Of a stretch of DNA of 64,000 bases, positions 9,426-19,845 are shown in pieces; the stretch's first letter is position 1; every line of letters begins with the position of its first letter. The translations under genes were made by a program, and so were the position numbers. Source of the stretch: Rhodosporidiobolus odoratus (taxonomy: Eukaryota > Basidiomycota > Microbotryomycetes > Sporidiobolales > Sporidiobolaceae); the NCBI GenBank assembly GCA_034387635.1, contig JAOANU010000015.1:124001-188000 (forward strand), written 5' to 3'. Below the pieces are notes generated by a model, which did no database searches, was not told the origin of the DNA, and worked only from the letters and a program-made list of their open reading frames with translations.

Positions 9426-12163
9426 GGTCTACCCCACCTTGCTTCTCGCCGTCTAGTACCCGGGGTACCACTTTTCTTCCCACTGATGATTCAGCAGAGC
9501 GAGCAGCGCGGGCGGCCTGTCCGTGCGAAGAACTCATGGCTCTTAGCGTTTCTGAGGGATGGGAACGGCCTACTAAGGAGGATCTTCACTTCTTTCTTCT
9601 GTCTCGTCGTGGGCTGCAGGAGGTCTCCTTTACGTCCGCCCGTTCCTCTCTCCCTTCACCCATTCCTTCTTCTTTCGTATCAACTCCTGCTCTAGCTGCT
9701 GTTGTGGAGAACCCATTGACTTCTGTTCCTCCTGTAGAGACTCGTGCAATGCCTACACCTTGCCCTAGCTCGTCTTCGGATAGCGGGACAGGTCTCAAGG
9801 CCTCTAGCTCGATATCGAATCAAGCGCAGGCGTCGCTCGGTGGGACCTCGCAAGTCGCTCCGGTGAAGAAGAAGAAGAAACGGTCGAAGCGCTCGTCTAA
9901 GTTTCCTTGTCTCCCCCCCGACATCGCCTCTCTCCCTCTCACTCTCCCTGCACTGTTCGGATCCAAAGCGATTGGACAGGTGAAGGGAAGTACGTTGATT
10001 GATCCTGGTGCGCAGGCAGACGTTTTGTCGCCAGAGTTGGTCCATCGCCTCGGTCTCGAGGTTCGCCGTCTCGTGGCACCCGTTCATGCCGACCTCGCCG
10101 CTGACGGGAATCAGGTCCAATTGTCCCTGTTCGCCGTCACCTCGGTCGCCGTCGGCAAGATTTGTCGTGAAGAGCGGGCGTTCTTCGTCCTCCCGCTTCC
10201 TGCCGGCATTGAGGCGATCCTCGGAGTTCCTTGGCTGCGGGACTCGGGTGTTGCCGTGTCCGCAACATCGTTATTCGTCGCGCCTACTGGCCCGTCGGAG
10301 GAAATCTACAATTTCGCCCAAGGTTGGTTTGCAGAGCAGCCCGATGCGAACTTGGAAGCGCTCGGCTATACTCAGCGGAACATGACGGACGGCGAACTGG
10401 ATTCATTCGTCCTTTGCGCCATCCAAGCGGGCGTCGATCCGTCGTTGGTTCAAGAGGTCATCGAACGCATCGACTTTGAACCACACAACCCTCTCCTCGA
10501 CATCCCGGACGACGAGGATCCCGCCTCTGACTTGTCTGCAGATGAGGCCCGGACGGAGCTGGACGCGCTCCTGGGCGAGTTCGACGATGTTTTTGTCGAT
10601 TCGCTTCCGGGTCCTCCTCCACTTCGTCCCATCAACCACAAGATCCTCCTCAAGGATCAAGAGCGGAAAATTCGCCCTCATGCGATACGGATGCCGGATC
10701 GGTACAAGGTTCAATGGACGGCCCATCTTCGCAAGTTCGTCGACTCGGGTTTCTGGTCGCCGGCAGCTCTGGATTCGGCCTGCGCTATGTTCGCGGTACC
10801 CAAGCATGATCGCACGCAAGCACGCTTCGTCGTCAACCTTAAACCCCGGAACGAGAACACGGTGAAGATGGCCTCTCCCATTCCGGACATGAAGGAGGTT
10901 CGATACCGCGTCGTCAGCAAGCGATACCGCTCCAAGCTGGATTTCAAGCAAGCCTACGAGCAGATCCGCCTCGAACTAGAGTCGGTCGGACTCTCGGGCT
11001 TTGTGACGCCCAACGGGACTTTTGTTTCTCGGGTGATGCAGCAAGGCGATACCAACGCGCCGGAGACGATGCACCAAGTGTGCTACATGATGTTCTCCAA
11101 GGCGGTTGGTCGGTTCCTGGATGTGTTCTATGATGACGTTCTTGTTTATTCAGACACTCGTCGCACCCATCTTCGTCACCTCCGTGTCATTCTCACCTCC
11201 CTCCGACACTATCGTTTCTACCTCTCTCGCTCAAAGGTCAAGTTCTTTGCCGACACGATGGAGGTCCTGGGTGCGGTGGTGGACGACAACGGCGTACATG
11301 TGGTTCCTGAGAAGTGGGACGCCGTGAAGCGGTGGCCTACTCCCAAGAATGCGAAGGATGTTCTTCGCTTCATGGGAACCGTCCAGTGGATGTCCGACCA
11401 CCTTCCGCATCTTAACGAGATTGCGGCGGTCATGACACGGTTGACGGGAAAGGCGGAATGGAACTGGACTCCTGCTTGCGACATGGCGTTCGACATGCTC
11501 AAGTCCTTGGTTCCTCGCTCTCTTTCTCCCCTCAACCTTGACGCTATCGATGCCGGTACTGAACGCCTTTTCTTATTTACAGATGCGTCAGTTTTCGGAT
11601 GCGGCGGTTGGCTTGGCCAGGGCGGGTCTCGCGATACTGCGAGGCCCTTCCGTTATTTCTCGGCCAAGTTCAATTCCGCTCAGCGCAACTACTCAACCAC
11701 CGACCAGGAGCTCTTGGCCGTGTTTGTGGGAACGAAGAAGATGCACAAGCACCTGGTCGGCTTCACGTTCACCGTTGTTTGTGACCACGAACCTCTGAAG
11801 ACGTGGTTGACGCAGCCGCCGAAAGCTACTCGCCGGCACGTTCGCCTATGGGAAGTGCTCTCTCAGTACGATTTCGACTGGGAGTTCATACCGGGCGTAC
11901 AGAACGTGCTCGCTGACGCTCTCTCAAGATTGGCCGAGTTGGACGAGGAAGAGCGACTGGGTCTTCCGGAGGCTCCGGAGCCGTCGCCTTCTCCTGAAGA
12001 TCCCGAGCCCTTTCCCTCTACTCCGTCTCACCGTACTCACGTTGTTGTGTCGTCCCTCCTCTCTGCCCTTGACTCCGCCAATCTTCGCTCCCTTACCCTC
12101 GCTCCTCTCGCCGTCCCCTCCATTACCTCTTCTCTCCCTTCTGATTTCCTCGCCTCTCTTTGA
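9410..12163 (+). CDS. pol: Chromovirus pol, N-terminal part: protease, reverse transcriptase, RNase H (ends at in-frame TGA)
   Basis: Reached from gag by -1 frameshift; the first internal ATG is at 9536. An aspartic protease lies about 150 residues past that ATG with LIDPGAQADVLS, a D-P-G in place of the usual D-S/T-G. Reverse transcriptase follows: KLDFKQAYEQIRLE carries the first catalytic Asp, VFYDDVLVYSD is the YDD active site, and MQQGDTNAPETMHQV is the template-grip region. RNase H has FTDAS, TTDQELLAVF, VVCDHEPLKTW and LADALSRL, so its D-E-D-D residues are present. The frame stops at TGA 12161-12163, but the same frame stays open downstream and encodes integrase, so pol is one frame with one nonsense codon. 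The strong family match makes function secure; current activity is not. Confidence 0.92.
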   Translation, partial: SGRGVRSTPPCFSPSSTRGTTFLPTDDSAERAARAACPCEELMALSVSEGWERPTKEDLHFFLLSRRGLQEVSFTSARSSLPSPIPSSFVSTPALAAVVENPLTSVPPVETRAMPTPCPSSSSDSGTGLKASSSISNQAQASLGGTSQVAPVKKKKKRSKRSSKFPCLPPDIASLPLTLPALFGSKAIGQVKGSTLIDPGAQADVLSPELVHRLGLEVRRLVAPVHADLAADGNQVQLSLFAVTSVAVGKICREERAFFVLPLPAGIEAILGVPWLRDSGVAVSATSLFVAPTGPSEEIYNFAQGWFAEQPDANLEALGYTQRNMTDGELDSFVLCAIQAGVDPSLVQEVIERIDFEPHNPLLDIPDDEDPASDLSADEARTELDALLGEFDDVFVDSLPGPPPLRPINHKILLKDQERKIRPHAIRMPDRYKVQWTAHLRKFVDSGFWSPAALDSACAMFAVPKHDRTQARFVVNLKPRNENTVKMASPIPDMKEVRYRVVSKRYRSKLDFKQAYEQIRLELESVGLSGFVTPNGTFVSRVMQQGDTNAPETMHQVCYMMFSKAVGRFLDVFYDDVLVYSDTRRTHLRHLRVILTSLRHYRFYLSRSKVKFFADTMEVLGAVVDDNGVHVVPEKWDAVKRWPTPKNAKDVLRFMGTVQWMSDHLPHLNEIAAVMTRLTGKAEWNWTPACDMAFDMLKSLVPRSLSPLNLDAIDAGTERLFLFTDASVFGCGGWLGQGGSRDTARPFRYFSAKFNSAQRNYSTTDQELLAVFVGTKKMHKHLVGFTFTVVCDHEPLKTWLTQPPKATRRHVRLWEVLSQYDFDWEFIPGVQNVLADALSRLAELDEEERLGLPEAPEPSPSPEDPEPFPSTPSHRTHVVVSSLLSALDSANLRSLTLAPLAVPSITSSLPSDFLASL

Positions 12164-13753
12164 TCCGCCTCCGTCTCCGACTCGCTCACTTCGAAAATCC
12201 TCACCTCCCCCGCTTCGCATTCAGGGTTCGCCGTGAGCGACGGGTTAGTGTACCGCGAGGTGGATGACGGATGGAAATTGGTACTTCCCGCGGGTCGTCA
12301 CCGGCGGGAGGATCAGAGGGACTCCACGTTAGTGGAGACCGTGGTAGCTCGGTGCCATGAGCTAGTGGGGCACCTTGGGGGCAGCAAGACGCTTGTGTAT
12401 GCTCGGCGGTTTTTCTGGTGGAAAACCATGACGGTCGACGTGATGGATTCCTGCAGGTTGTGTGAGCCTTGCGGGCGCAACAAGGCTCCCAACACCGCAC
12501 CGTACGGCTTCCTCCACGCCCTCGACCCGCCTCCTCGCTGCTGGTCCCGAATCAGCATGGACTTTATTGTCGGCCTTCCTCCGACTCTCTTCCTTTCCTC
12601 CCCTGTCGATTCTATTCTTACCGTCACCGACTACCTTTCTAAGATGGTCGTCCTCATCCCTCTCCTTTCTACCGCTACCGCCTCCGACGTCGCCGAATCC
12701 TTCCACGCTCACGTCTTCCGCCGCTTCGGTCTACCCTCCTCCATCGTCTCCGACCGTGACCCCAAATTCACTTCCGCGTTTTGGTCCTCCCTCAACCGCA
12801 AGATCGGTATCACCCTCGCTATGTCGACGGCCGCGCATCCGCAGACGGACGGACGGGCGGAGGTTACGAACAAGACGGTGGGCCAAGTGTTGCGGGTCTT
12901 ATGCGAAGACTCGCCGGATGATTGGGCGTCGAAGCTCGTCGCGTGCGAGTTTGCGATAAACTCGGCAACTGCGGCGTCGACAGGTCTAGCGCCTTTCGAA
13001 GTCGTTTACGGCTTCCTGCCAACCGTCTGGCCGGCTGGATCGTGGGATTCCAGTGGGAACCTGGGCGCTGAGGGCTTTGCCGAACGGTCGCGGTTGTACG
13101 CCCTGGCGGCTACCGACGCGATCATGAGCGCCCGGGTGGCTATGACGCATCAGGAAAACCGTCATCGCCGCGACGACTCGGGGGTCTTCACGGTGGGCGA
13201 CAAAGCTTACCTCTCCTCGAGCGGATTGCGGTTCCCGAAAGGTTTGGCGGGTAAATTCATTCCTAAGTTCATTGGCCCCTACACCATCACAGCTGCCTTC
13301 CCCACGTCCTCCAACTACTCCCTCGATCTTCCTCCGCATCTCCGTCTGCACAACAAATTCCACGCTTCCAAGCTTCGTCCGCACCTCGCCAACGACGACT
13401 CCCGTTTTCCTCATCGATCCTTCGACTCCCCTCCGCCGGTCATCGCCGCCTCCGACGCTGCCGAAGCCGAATACCTCATCGAAAAGGTGGTGGGCGACCG
13501 CGTGATTCGGGGAAAACGCCAGTTCAAGGTTCGGTATTTGGGTTACTCAGCAAGCGAAGATCAGTGGCGACCGGAAGCCGAGTTGAAGGCGACCGCCAAG
13601 GAAACGCTGGATGCTTACCTGGGGTTGCAGCGTTTGCGCGGGTCAAAGCCGAAGCGGGCGGCCTTGTCTGGGATTCTCCTTTCATTGCGGGCGTCCTTCT
13701 CTGGGGGGGTGAGTGCTACGTCTGGCTCGACGAGCACGACTTACTCCCCATGA
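12164..13753 (+). CDS. pol: Chromovirus pol, C-terminal part: integrase with chromodomain, same frame after TGA
   Basis: Continues the frame of the upstream RT segment without interruption. It begins with an HHCC zinc-binding region (HELVGH ... SCRLCEPC). The DDE core follows with Asp in ISMDFIVGLP, Asp in VSDRDPKF and Glu in GRAEVTNKT. Near the end a chromodomain is recognisable: AEYLIEKVVGDRV, then KVRYLGYSASEDQWRP with its Tyr/Tyr/Trp aromatic positions. Such domains direct chromoviruses to modified chromatin. The stop at 13751-13753 lies 40 bp inside the 3' LTR, so the last 13 residues are LTR-encoded. Expression as drawn needs TGA readthrough or an intact relative; a separate start at GTG 12233 is less likely. 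Confidence 0.92.
   Translation, partial: SASVSDSLTSKILTSPASHSGFAVSDGLVYREVDDGWKLVLPAGRHRREDQRDSTLVETVVARCHELVGHLGGSKTLVYARRFFWWKTMTVDVMDSCRLCEPCGRNKAPNTAPYGFLHALDPPPRCWSRISMDFIVGLPPTLFLSSPVDSILTVTDYLSKMVVLIPLLSTATASDVAESFHAHVFRRFGLPSSIVSDRDPKFTSAFWSSLNRKIGITLAMSTAAHPQTDGRAEVTNKTVGQVLRVLCEDSPDDWASKLVACEFAINSATAASTGLAPFEVVYGFLPTVWPAGSWDSSGNLGAEGFAERSRLYALAATDAIMSARVAMTHQENRHRRDDSGVFTVGDKAYLSSSGLRFPKGLAGKFIPKFIGPYTITAAFPTSSNYSLDLPPHLRLHNKFHASKLRPHLANDDSRFPHRSFDSPPPVIAASDAAEAEYLIEKVVGDRVIRGKRQFKVRYLGYSASEDQWRPEAELKATAKETLDAYLGLQRLRGSKPKRAALSGILLSLRASFSGGVSATSGSTSTTYSP
13699..13713 (+). promoter_or_regulatory. Polypurine-rich tract before 3' LTR
   Basis: The stretch CTCTGGGGGGGTGAG immediately precedes the 3' LTR and lies within the pol reading frame. 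Its position fits the plus-strand primer of LTR retrotransposons. It is only partly purine, so the call rests mainly on location. Confidence 0.5.
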
Positions 13754-14103
13754 GCTAAGTCTTGTTTTCTCTTTTCTTTTCATATCTCTTCCTGCCTTCC
13801 GCTGTTCAGTCGTCCCTTTCGCTCCCTCAGCCTGTACGCTCACCCTACCCTCGTATAGGTCCGCAGTTGGTCCTTCCTCGGTGGGTTTCGGACATGTTGA
13901 GTGATCGGTGGAAGTTGACTTGGCGGAAGGATCTTTTGTAGTGGACCTTCACCGTTACACCTCCTCCCATCTCTGTCGAATACTAGGCTCGAATCACTGT
14001 TGATTGCTTCGGTAACGGGAAGCTAGAGCAAGTACCGACTCCTCCAACCTCTCCCCTCGCCGGATACCCGACCTCGCCTCGAGCTTGAAGTCGGCGTCCA
14101 GCA
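13714..14103 (+). repeat. 3' LTR of the chromovirus
   Basis: 390 bp, TG...CA, reading as identical to the 5' LTR at 7248-7637. It is followed by the second CTAGC target copy at 14104-14108. The first 40 bp encode the end of pol. Confidence 0.95.
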
Positions 14104-14498
14104 CTAGCCTTCCAGTGTAACGTAGCAGAACTGACATGAGAGAGGGGAGAGGCATCATGTAGAAGAGGCAGGGGTAGATGTCTGTCAAGGCGGGCCTGGG
14201 TCTGACAGGGCAGACAGGACAACATAGCAGCAAGAGTCAAAATGGACGCGCCACGAGAAACCGGGTTTGTACAGTCTGACAGGGCTTGAGAGGCTGTCAA
14301 CAATCATTGTTGCGCAGCCGAGGACACACAGCATTGTTGTTACATGTGCGGCTAGTCAAATCAGAATGTGGTGATTGTGTCTGGGAGATCTGTGCGGAGT
14401 CTCTGCTAGAGCCAGTGCCATTCTGTGACAGCTGAAAGGCGACGTGCTGTCGCCTCACTTGCTCGTAGCAGAGGGCTTGAAAAGCCAACAGTGTGTAT

Positions 14499-14586
14499 GG
14501 CAGGCAATCTAACTCAGCGAGAGCGTCTACAGAACTAAAGAGAGGTGGCTGCGTACCTGGCAGGCAACCTCACTCAGCGAGAGCGT
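14499..14586. repeat. Two-unit direct repeat, 60 bp period
   Basis: GGCAGGCAAYCTMACTCAGC followed by GAGAGCGT occurs at 14499-14526 and again at 14559-14586, exactly 60 bp apart. The intervening sequence is partly similar (TGTGTATGG against TGCGTACCTGG). It looks like a decayed tandem duplication. Confidence 0.7.
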
Positions 14587-14855
14587 AAAGAAGAAGCCAA
14601 ACCAGGTTCGCGCTCAAAGTCCCGTCCTTGCTTCGCTCAACATCCGACTTCCTCCTTCCTCATCACAAATCCCTCCCTGTAGAAACTCCGATGACTCCCC
14701 CGTGCCATAAGTTGGAAGCGTAGCACAACTTTGTCACCAGAGAGTTTTAAAGGAGCGATCCCTTACAACAGCTGAGTGTGTCACACTGCCCTGGATGCAG
14801 GCCCCCAAGCTGCCAACAGCTCAGAACTCTGGTGCAGGAACTACCGATGTTGGAC

Positions 14856-15080
14856 CGTAAGGCGAGACCAGAGTTGCTGCTTAGGTGAGGGATGGAGAGG
14901 CGAGATTTGTTGTAGTTGAGTGAAGACGGACCGAGCCCAAGAACAATGAACTGATCCTGTTTCTCAGAACACCAAATGGGGGTGACTGGCGCTAAAGAGA
15001 GACCAAGGAGGAGGCTACAATTCCGGCCAACTCTCAGCTTGTTGAGTGCTGCATCTACTACAACCATCCTTAACTCACGT
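14856..15080 (+). repeat. R2 repeat segment (diverged copy near 54108-54330)
   Basis: Several blocks line up in order with 54108-54330: AAGGCRAGACCAGAGT, then GAACARATCCTG-like, GGGGGTRACTRGCGCTARAGA, and TTGTTGARTG followed by RTCTAC. The copies are clearly diverged. The other copy lies inside the transposase relic, so this may be an old LTR or another mobile repeat. Ends were not determined. Confidence 0.45.
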
Positions 15081-15765
15081 TTTGAGTATCCCTATAAATG
15101 AGGTCGATATGCGAGTTACTTCGGATTAGCGAAGTACAGAAAAGAAGGAGGACTTAGCAGCGGAAGAGGAAAAGGACGATGTGTGAGGAACTGTTTCCTT
15201 ACACTTGGGCCTTTTGGTTGCTATGAGCATCATGGGAGGATGTTTGGACTGCAGTCCCTGGAAGTGCCGAAGATACTGAGCGGCTTCTTGACACTTTGGA
15301 CTTTTCAGGGAAAAGGCAAGATAGCTAGTGACAGGCAAGACAAGAGACAGTCTAGTGCACCAGGACGCGGAAGAGTACTCTCAAGGTGCTGTGCAGATGT
15401 GAAATTGGGCCTAGAAAGCCCTCAGCCAAGGATGATGGCTGGAAACAAAGCATCCAGGTTGAGAAGATCAGCTGATTTTGCTTCTCCTGTGCGCGGTCCA
15501 TTGGTCCAGCCTTGCCTATCCATGTTCTTGACCAGTAGAAAAAGTTCTTCAGTGCAAGTTTGGAGACTGAGGCAGCCACCTGGGGCTTGGAATGGGCTCT
15601 TACCCTTTGGGATTTCTGGGAACCTATCGGGAAAAGCACTCCAGCTGTTGTGGGGTTCATATCGCTGAGCCCTTGCGTACAATTAGGGATTGTCACTTTG
15701 TCCATTAAGGTCCCTCTCCTCCTTCTGATGCATCCTCAAGGCCGCAGCAAAGCAAAACTAGAGTA

Positions 15766-16345
15766 TGTCAGCCGGTCTCTGGTTTTGCCATTGGGGATTT
15801 GACCGGGAGTCAGGTTCCCGGTGTCCCGGTTCTGACCGGAGAATCTCCAGTCTGACCGGGCAATTTGAGAAAAAGGCGAGACTCGAGAGCATAGAAATTC
15901 TGTACTATTGCTAGACAGGGATAGTTGACATACAGCAGAGGTTTAGAGAAGGAAGAGAGACTCCAGCAAGCGTGGGCAGCAGAAGTAAGTAAGAAAGAGT
16001 CAAGTCTGCTGCTGGGGCCAGCGACGTCGACCAGATGGGAGGCTGCGGAACCAGCGAGGTAAGTTAGCTTGTAGCCGAGAGAGAGCGAGAGAACAAGGTA
16101 ACAGTGAAGTAACCCTTGTTGCTGATGCTAAAGAGAAAAAAAGAAGAAGAAGCCCATCGCTACAAGTCCGTTCCATCACTCAACATTTCCTCCTGAGTCC
16201 ATAACCGTCCGAATCGTTGAGAGAGCGAGGAGGCGGTTTCTAGGACTATGGAAAAGGAAATGCCAGCGCGGAACAGACAGAAGGAGTGAAGGGGAGAAAG
16301 CGAGGAAAAAGACTTAACAAATGGGGGCGTTATAGCTAGCCATGC
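15766..16345 (+). repeat. R3 repeat, solo-LTR-like
   Basis: Begins TGTCAGCCGGTC after TAGAGTA and ends near AAATGGGGGCGTTATAGCTAG. The start recurs in reverse orientation at about 16605 (TGTCCACCGGTC on the minus strand), and start and end together recur in shortened form at 6911-6977. It is rich in GACCGG/CCGGTC near the start. The length and TG start suggest a solo LTR, but I found no internal region or clear target duplication. Confidence 0.35.
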
Positions 16346-16605
16346 TAGCATCCGCCTTCCTTTGCTCAAATCCGCGGCTTCACACCGCCTTGATCACTGC
16401 TCTAGGCCCCTATATATCCTGTAGAGGGCATGCAAAGGGCTCACACAGAGCGGGGAAATCCTGCTCCAGAGTCCAGAGAGCCGGAGAAAGGACCGGGATC
16501 TACCAACTCCCAATGGGATTCATGCCGGGAACCGGGATCCCAACTCCCCGGTCTGGTACGGGGGTCGAGGGCCCAGACCTCAGTTGTCCCCCGACTTGAC
16601 CGGTG
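16346..16605 (-). repeat. Partial R3 repeat in opposite orientation
   Basis: Read on the minus strand from 16605, it starts TGTCCACCGGTCAAGTCGGG and continues through several CCCGG/CCGGG motifs before meeting the plus-strand R3 copy at about 16345. The first part overlaps the inner end of the right inverted-repeat arm. Confidence 0.35.
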
Positions 16606-17147
16606 GACATACTCTAGCAAAACATGCTCACAACACATGCATCCTTCGCTTGCCCCTTGCCTCATGTAAGACAGGTTTGTGGAGGACTGCCAAGTAGTCA
16701 AAGGCGCAGGGAATCATGGCCAGAAGAACTGGGCCCCATCCAGACTGAAGATCAGTGTGAGCAAATTGAGAACGTGTTAGTCAGTAGTGGAACAGACTCA
16801 GCAAAGCTGCAAAAGGCTGTACTGGCAACACTGCAACTGCATTGCTCCAGTCATTCACACCTGCCCCTGGCCTGGGAGGCACAACCCCCCATGGCAAGGT
16901 GTAAAGGAGGCAAGAAAGGGACCAAAGCAGATTGAGTCAGACCAGTGAGATACCTCACCGGGCCTCACCATGTTGAGATTGTGTCCAGACAGACCCACGA
17001 ACCAAAAGCTGTTGGACACCTTCCAGGTCCTCTGAAGACTGCCAATGTTCTGTGTTGTCCCTACACCTGCCCCGTGAATGGTTGGTCAGGCAATACCGAT
17101 GTGGGAGAGAGGCAAAAGGGATGCAATGCAGCCATTCAAAAGAGATC

Positions 17148-17219
17148 TTCCCCGACGGGGAATCGAACCCCGCTCGCGGCTGTGAGAGAGCCGAATCATA
17201 ACCACTAGACCATCGAGGA
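17148..17219 (-). tRNA. tRNA-Glu (anticodon CTC), right copy
   Basis: Reverse-complement copy of the 4231-4302 gene with the same stems, CTC anticodon loop and T arm. The 5' end is at 17219 and the discriminator base at 17148. Confidence 0.93.
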
Positions 17220-18774
17220 CTGGTAAGAAAACGCAGCTAAACAGCATTCATAAAGCGCTGTGACAGAGGAAAAGCCTACCTTGGCCATGCATCCTCCTGC
17301 ACCGTAATACTTGCATTCAACTGCTCTGAGCAGCCCTATGCTGCCGATCACGGTGCTGCGAGCAGTCAATTTCTTCATGGATCTATGTAGCTGAGAAGTG
17401 AACACCTCGTACGACCTTCTCAAACTGGCTTGCCTCGCAATTGGCACAGCATGCTCATCACTGATGTACAGGGAAAAAGTGCCAGAGAAGGTACTGGTGG
17501 ACAGATACCCCACTGCAAAGATAGACAGGCTGGCACACAGCTGCCCAGAGTGTGCTGTGTGCACACTGCATGTTGGCCTCCGACTCTCAGCACCACACAT
17601 TCACAGCCGTCTCTTGCCGTGTAAGCATCACTGCCTCCCTGCACATACACGTGTATACCTTCTGAGACAGTGCTGCGCTGACGGCTTGTGCAAGAGGAGT
17701 ACTTCACCACATTGGCGGGTAGCTTGAAAGTTCACCGCGCCGTTGCTTGCCTTCTCTGCTTGGCCCGCCTGTCAACCTTATCATATGGCAGTCCTCCTAT
17801 CCTTCTTTGAGGTTCCCAGTCATAGCTCTGACTGCATCTCTGAGGTGGTCTCGCCAGCCAGGAAACCGGTGTTCTGATCCCATTGAGCCCCTTGGGGGAG
17901 CTGGCCCGTTTGCATATCGGTTGTGGGCACTGGTGCCAACATGATCACGGTTTCCTGTCCCACCTCTGCTCATCACAGACTTCGGTTTCAGTGTGACTGG
18001 CGGTAGGAGAGCTGACACAGGAGCAAACATGAGAGAAAACCTGGCTGGGCTGTATGACATTCTGAGTTGTCAATGGGCTTTACCATAAGCATACCCAAGT
18101 TTGTCACTGATGATAGCAACTTACCAGCTTCATGTGCACCGAACACTTGTCAAGTCAGGCTGATTCAAGCCTTTCCTTCAGGCAAGCTAGGGTTGGTTGT
18201 CTTTTCTTTTCTGGCCTTCTTCTATGTAGCAAAGTCTGCCACGTGACACATGATTGTGCGCCTCTGTTGAGTTTGTGCTGAACAGGCTGCACAACGCTGG
18301 ACCAACGGTAATCTGCACCTTGGTGAGGAAGGGTGCAAACACGCGTGATGCTTCTCCTGCTCACGATGCCTGATCGCCGCAAGGCCCTTCCAAACAAAAG
18401 GTGGCATGTTCAGCTGCGCATTGGCGCCATCACGGTGTCAGTCTGCAATGAAACGTGGTCACCGACAGCCAGGTGAAGAAGGTGTACGGCAGCAGCATTG
18501 TACAGAGTAATGCGGGAGGATGGCATATTGATAGGAGCCCGCGGCTTTGCGGTCTTGCGGGCTTCCGAGTCCTTCACAGCAAGGCGGAAGGCTTAAGAGC
18601 AAGGCAGAAGAAAGCAGCGCGAGACTAGCGAACGCCGTGCGACTAGACAGCAGAGAAAGATGGTAGCAACAGGGGAGCGTGGTTGCAAAACACAGAAAGT
18701 AAACAAACTAAGGACAACAACCGCTGCTGAAATACGAAGGACCCTGCCCAGACTGCACCGTTCCATACAACTCT
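17220..18774. other. Gene-free stretch downstream of H2B (right arm)
   Basis: Mirror copy of 2678-4230. It carries two extra bases near 17550 relative to the left arm, which breaks the open frame seen there. No gene is supported. Confidence 0.6.
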
Positions 18775-19451
<677 letters not shown>

Positions 19452-19845
19452 GGTGATGAGTTGAGGTGGGGTGGTGTGGTGTGGTGAGGTTAAGAGTGAG
19501 GTTGCGAGTGCGAGTAGAGTAAGGTGTAAAGAAGCAAGCAAGCTGAACGACGGTAGCGGCGAGACGATGGCCAGTTGTTTGCGAGGGGAGAGAAGGTGAG
19601 CGAGCCATGGGTCAAGCGATTTTTAGCATGCGTACGTCCGCACGTCAACTTGATTTTCCTCTTCTCTCTCTCTTCTCTCCGAGGTCACCAAACACGGCAC
19701 AGTCAACTGGCTCAGTGTCGTCGTTCGCCACCTAGCTTACTCTCTCTCTCATCACTACTTGCTCTCGTCACCTCGCTTCACCAGCGCCCTTTACTTCGCC
19801 CACCTTTCATCCCCCCCCCCCACCCCCCTCAACCCTACTTCAATC
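19452..19845. promoter_or_regulatory. Bidirectional H2A-H2B promoter (right copy)
   Basis: 394 bp between divergent starts, like the left copy. The homopolymer near the H2A ATG reads 11 C, A, 6 C (19811-19828) rather than the uninterrupted 19 of the left arm. One extra base near 19559 keeps the total length equal. Confidence 0.6.

Larger units (their letters stand above)
7248..14103 (+). mobile_element. Complete Ty3/gypsy chromovirus LTR retrotransposon
   Basis: A 6856 bp element bounded by two 390 bp direct LTRs beginning TGCTACG and ending CCAGCA, which read as identical. It is flanked by the 5 bp target duplication CTAGC (7243-7247 and 14104-14108). Gene order is gag, then pol with protease, reverse transcriptase, RNase H, integrase and a C-terminal chromodomain, the Ty3/gypsy chromovirus order. 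A -1 frameshift signal joins gag and pol. One in-frame TGA splits pol between RNase H and integrase. Identical LTRs imply a very recent insertion. Confidence 0.96.
14104..16568. other. Repeat-derived gene-free spacer between chromovirus and right arm
   Basis: AT-richer DNA with many short broken frames and no gene I can support. It holds a 60 bp-spaced direct repeat (14499-14586), a segment shared with sequence inside the Tc1/mariner element (R2, about 14856-15080), and GACCGG-rich R3-type repeat DNA from about 15766 to 16605. Confidence 0.55.

Noticed and set aside
12233..13753. Integrase as a separate gene starting at GTG 12233
   Set aside because: It lies in the same frame as the upstream RT segment with only one TGA between, so a single pol frame with a nonsense or readthrough codon is simpler.
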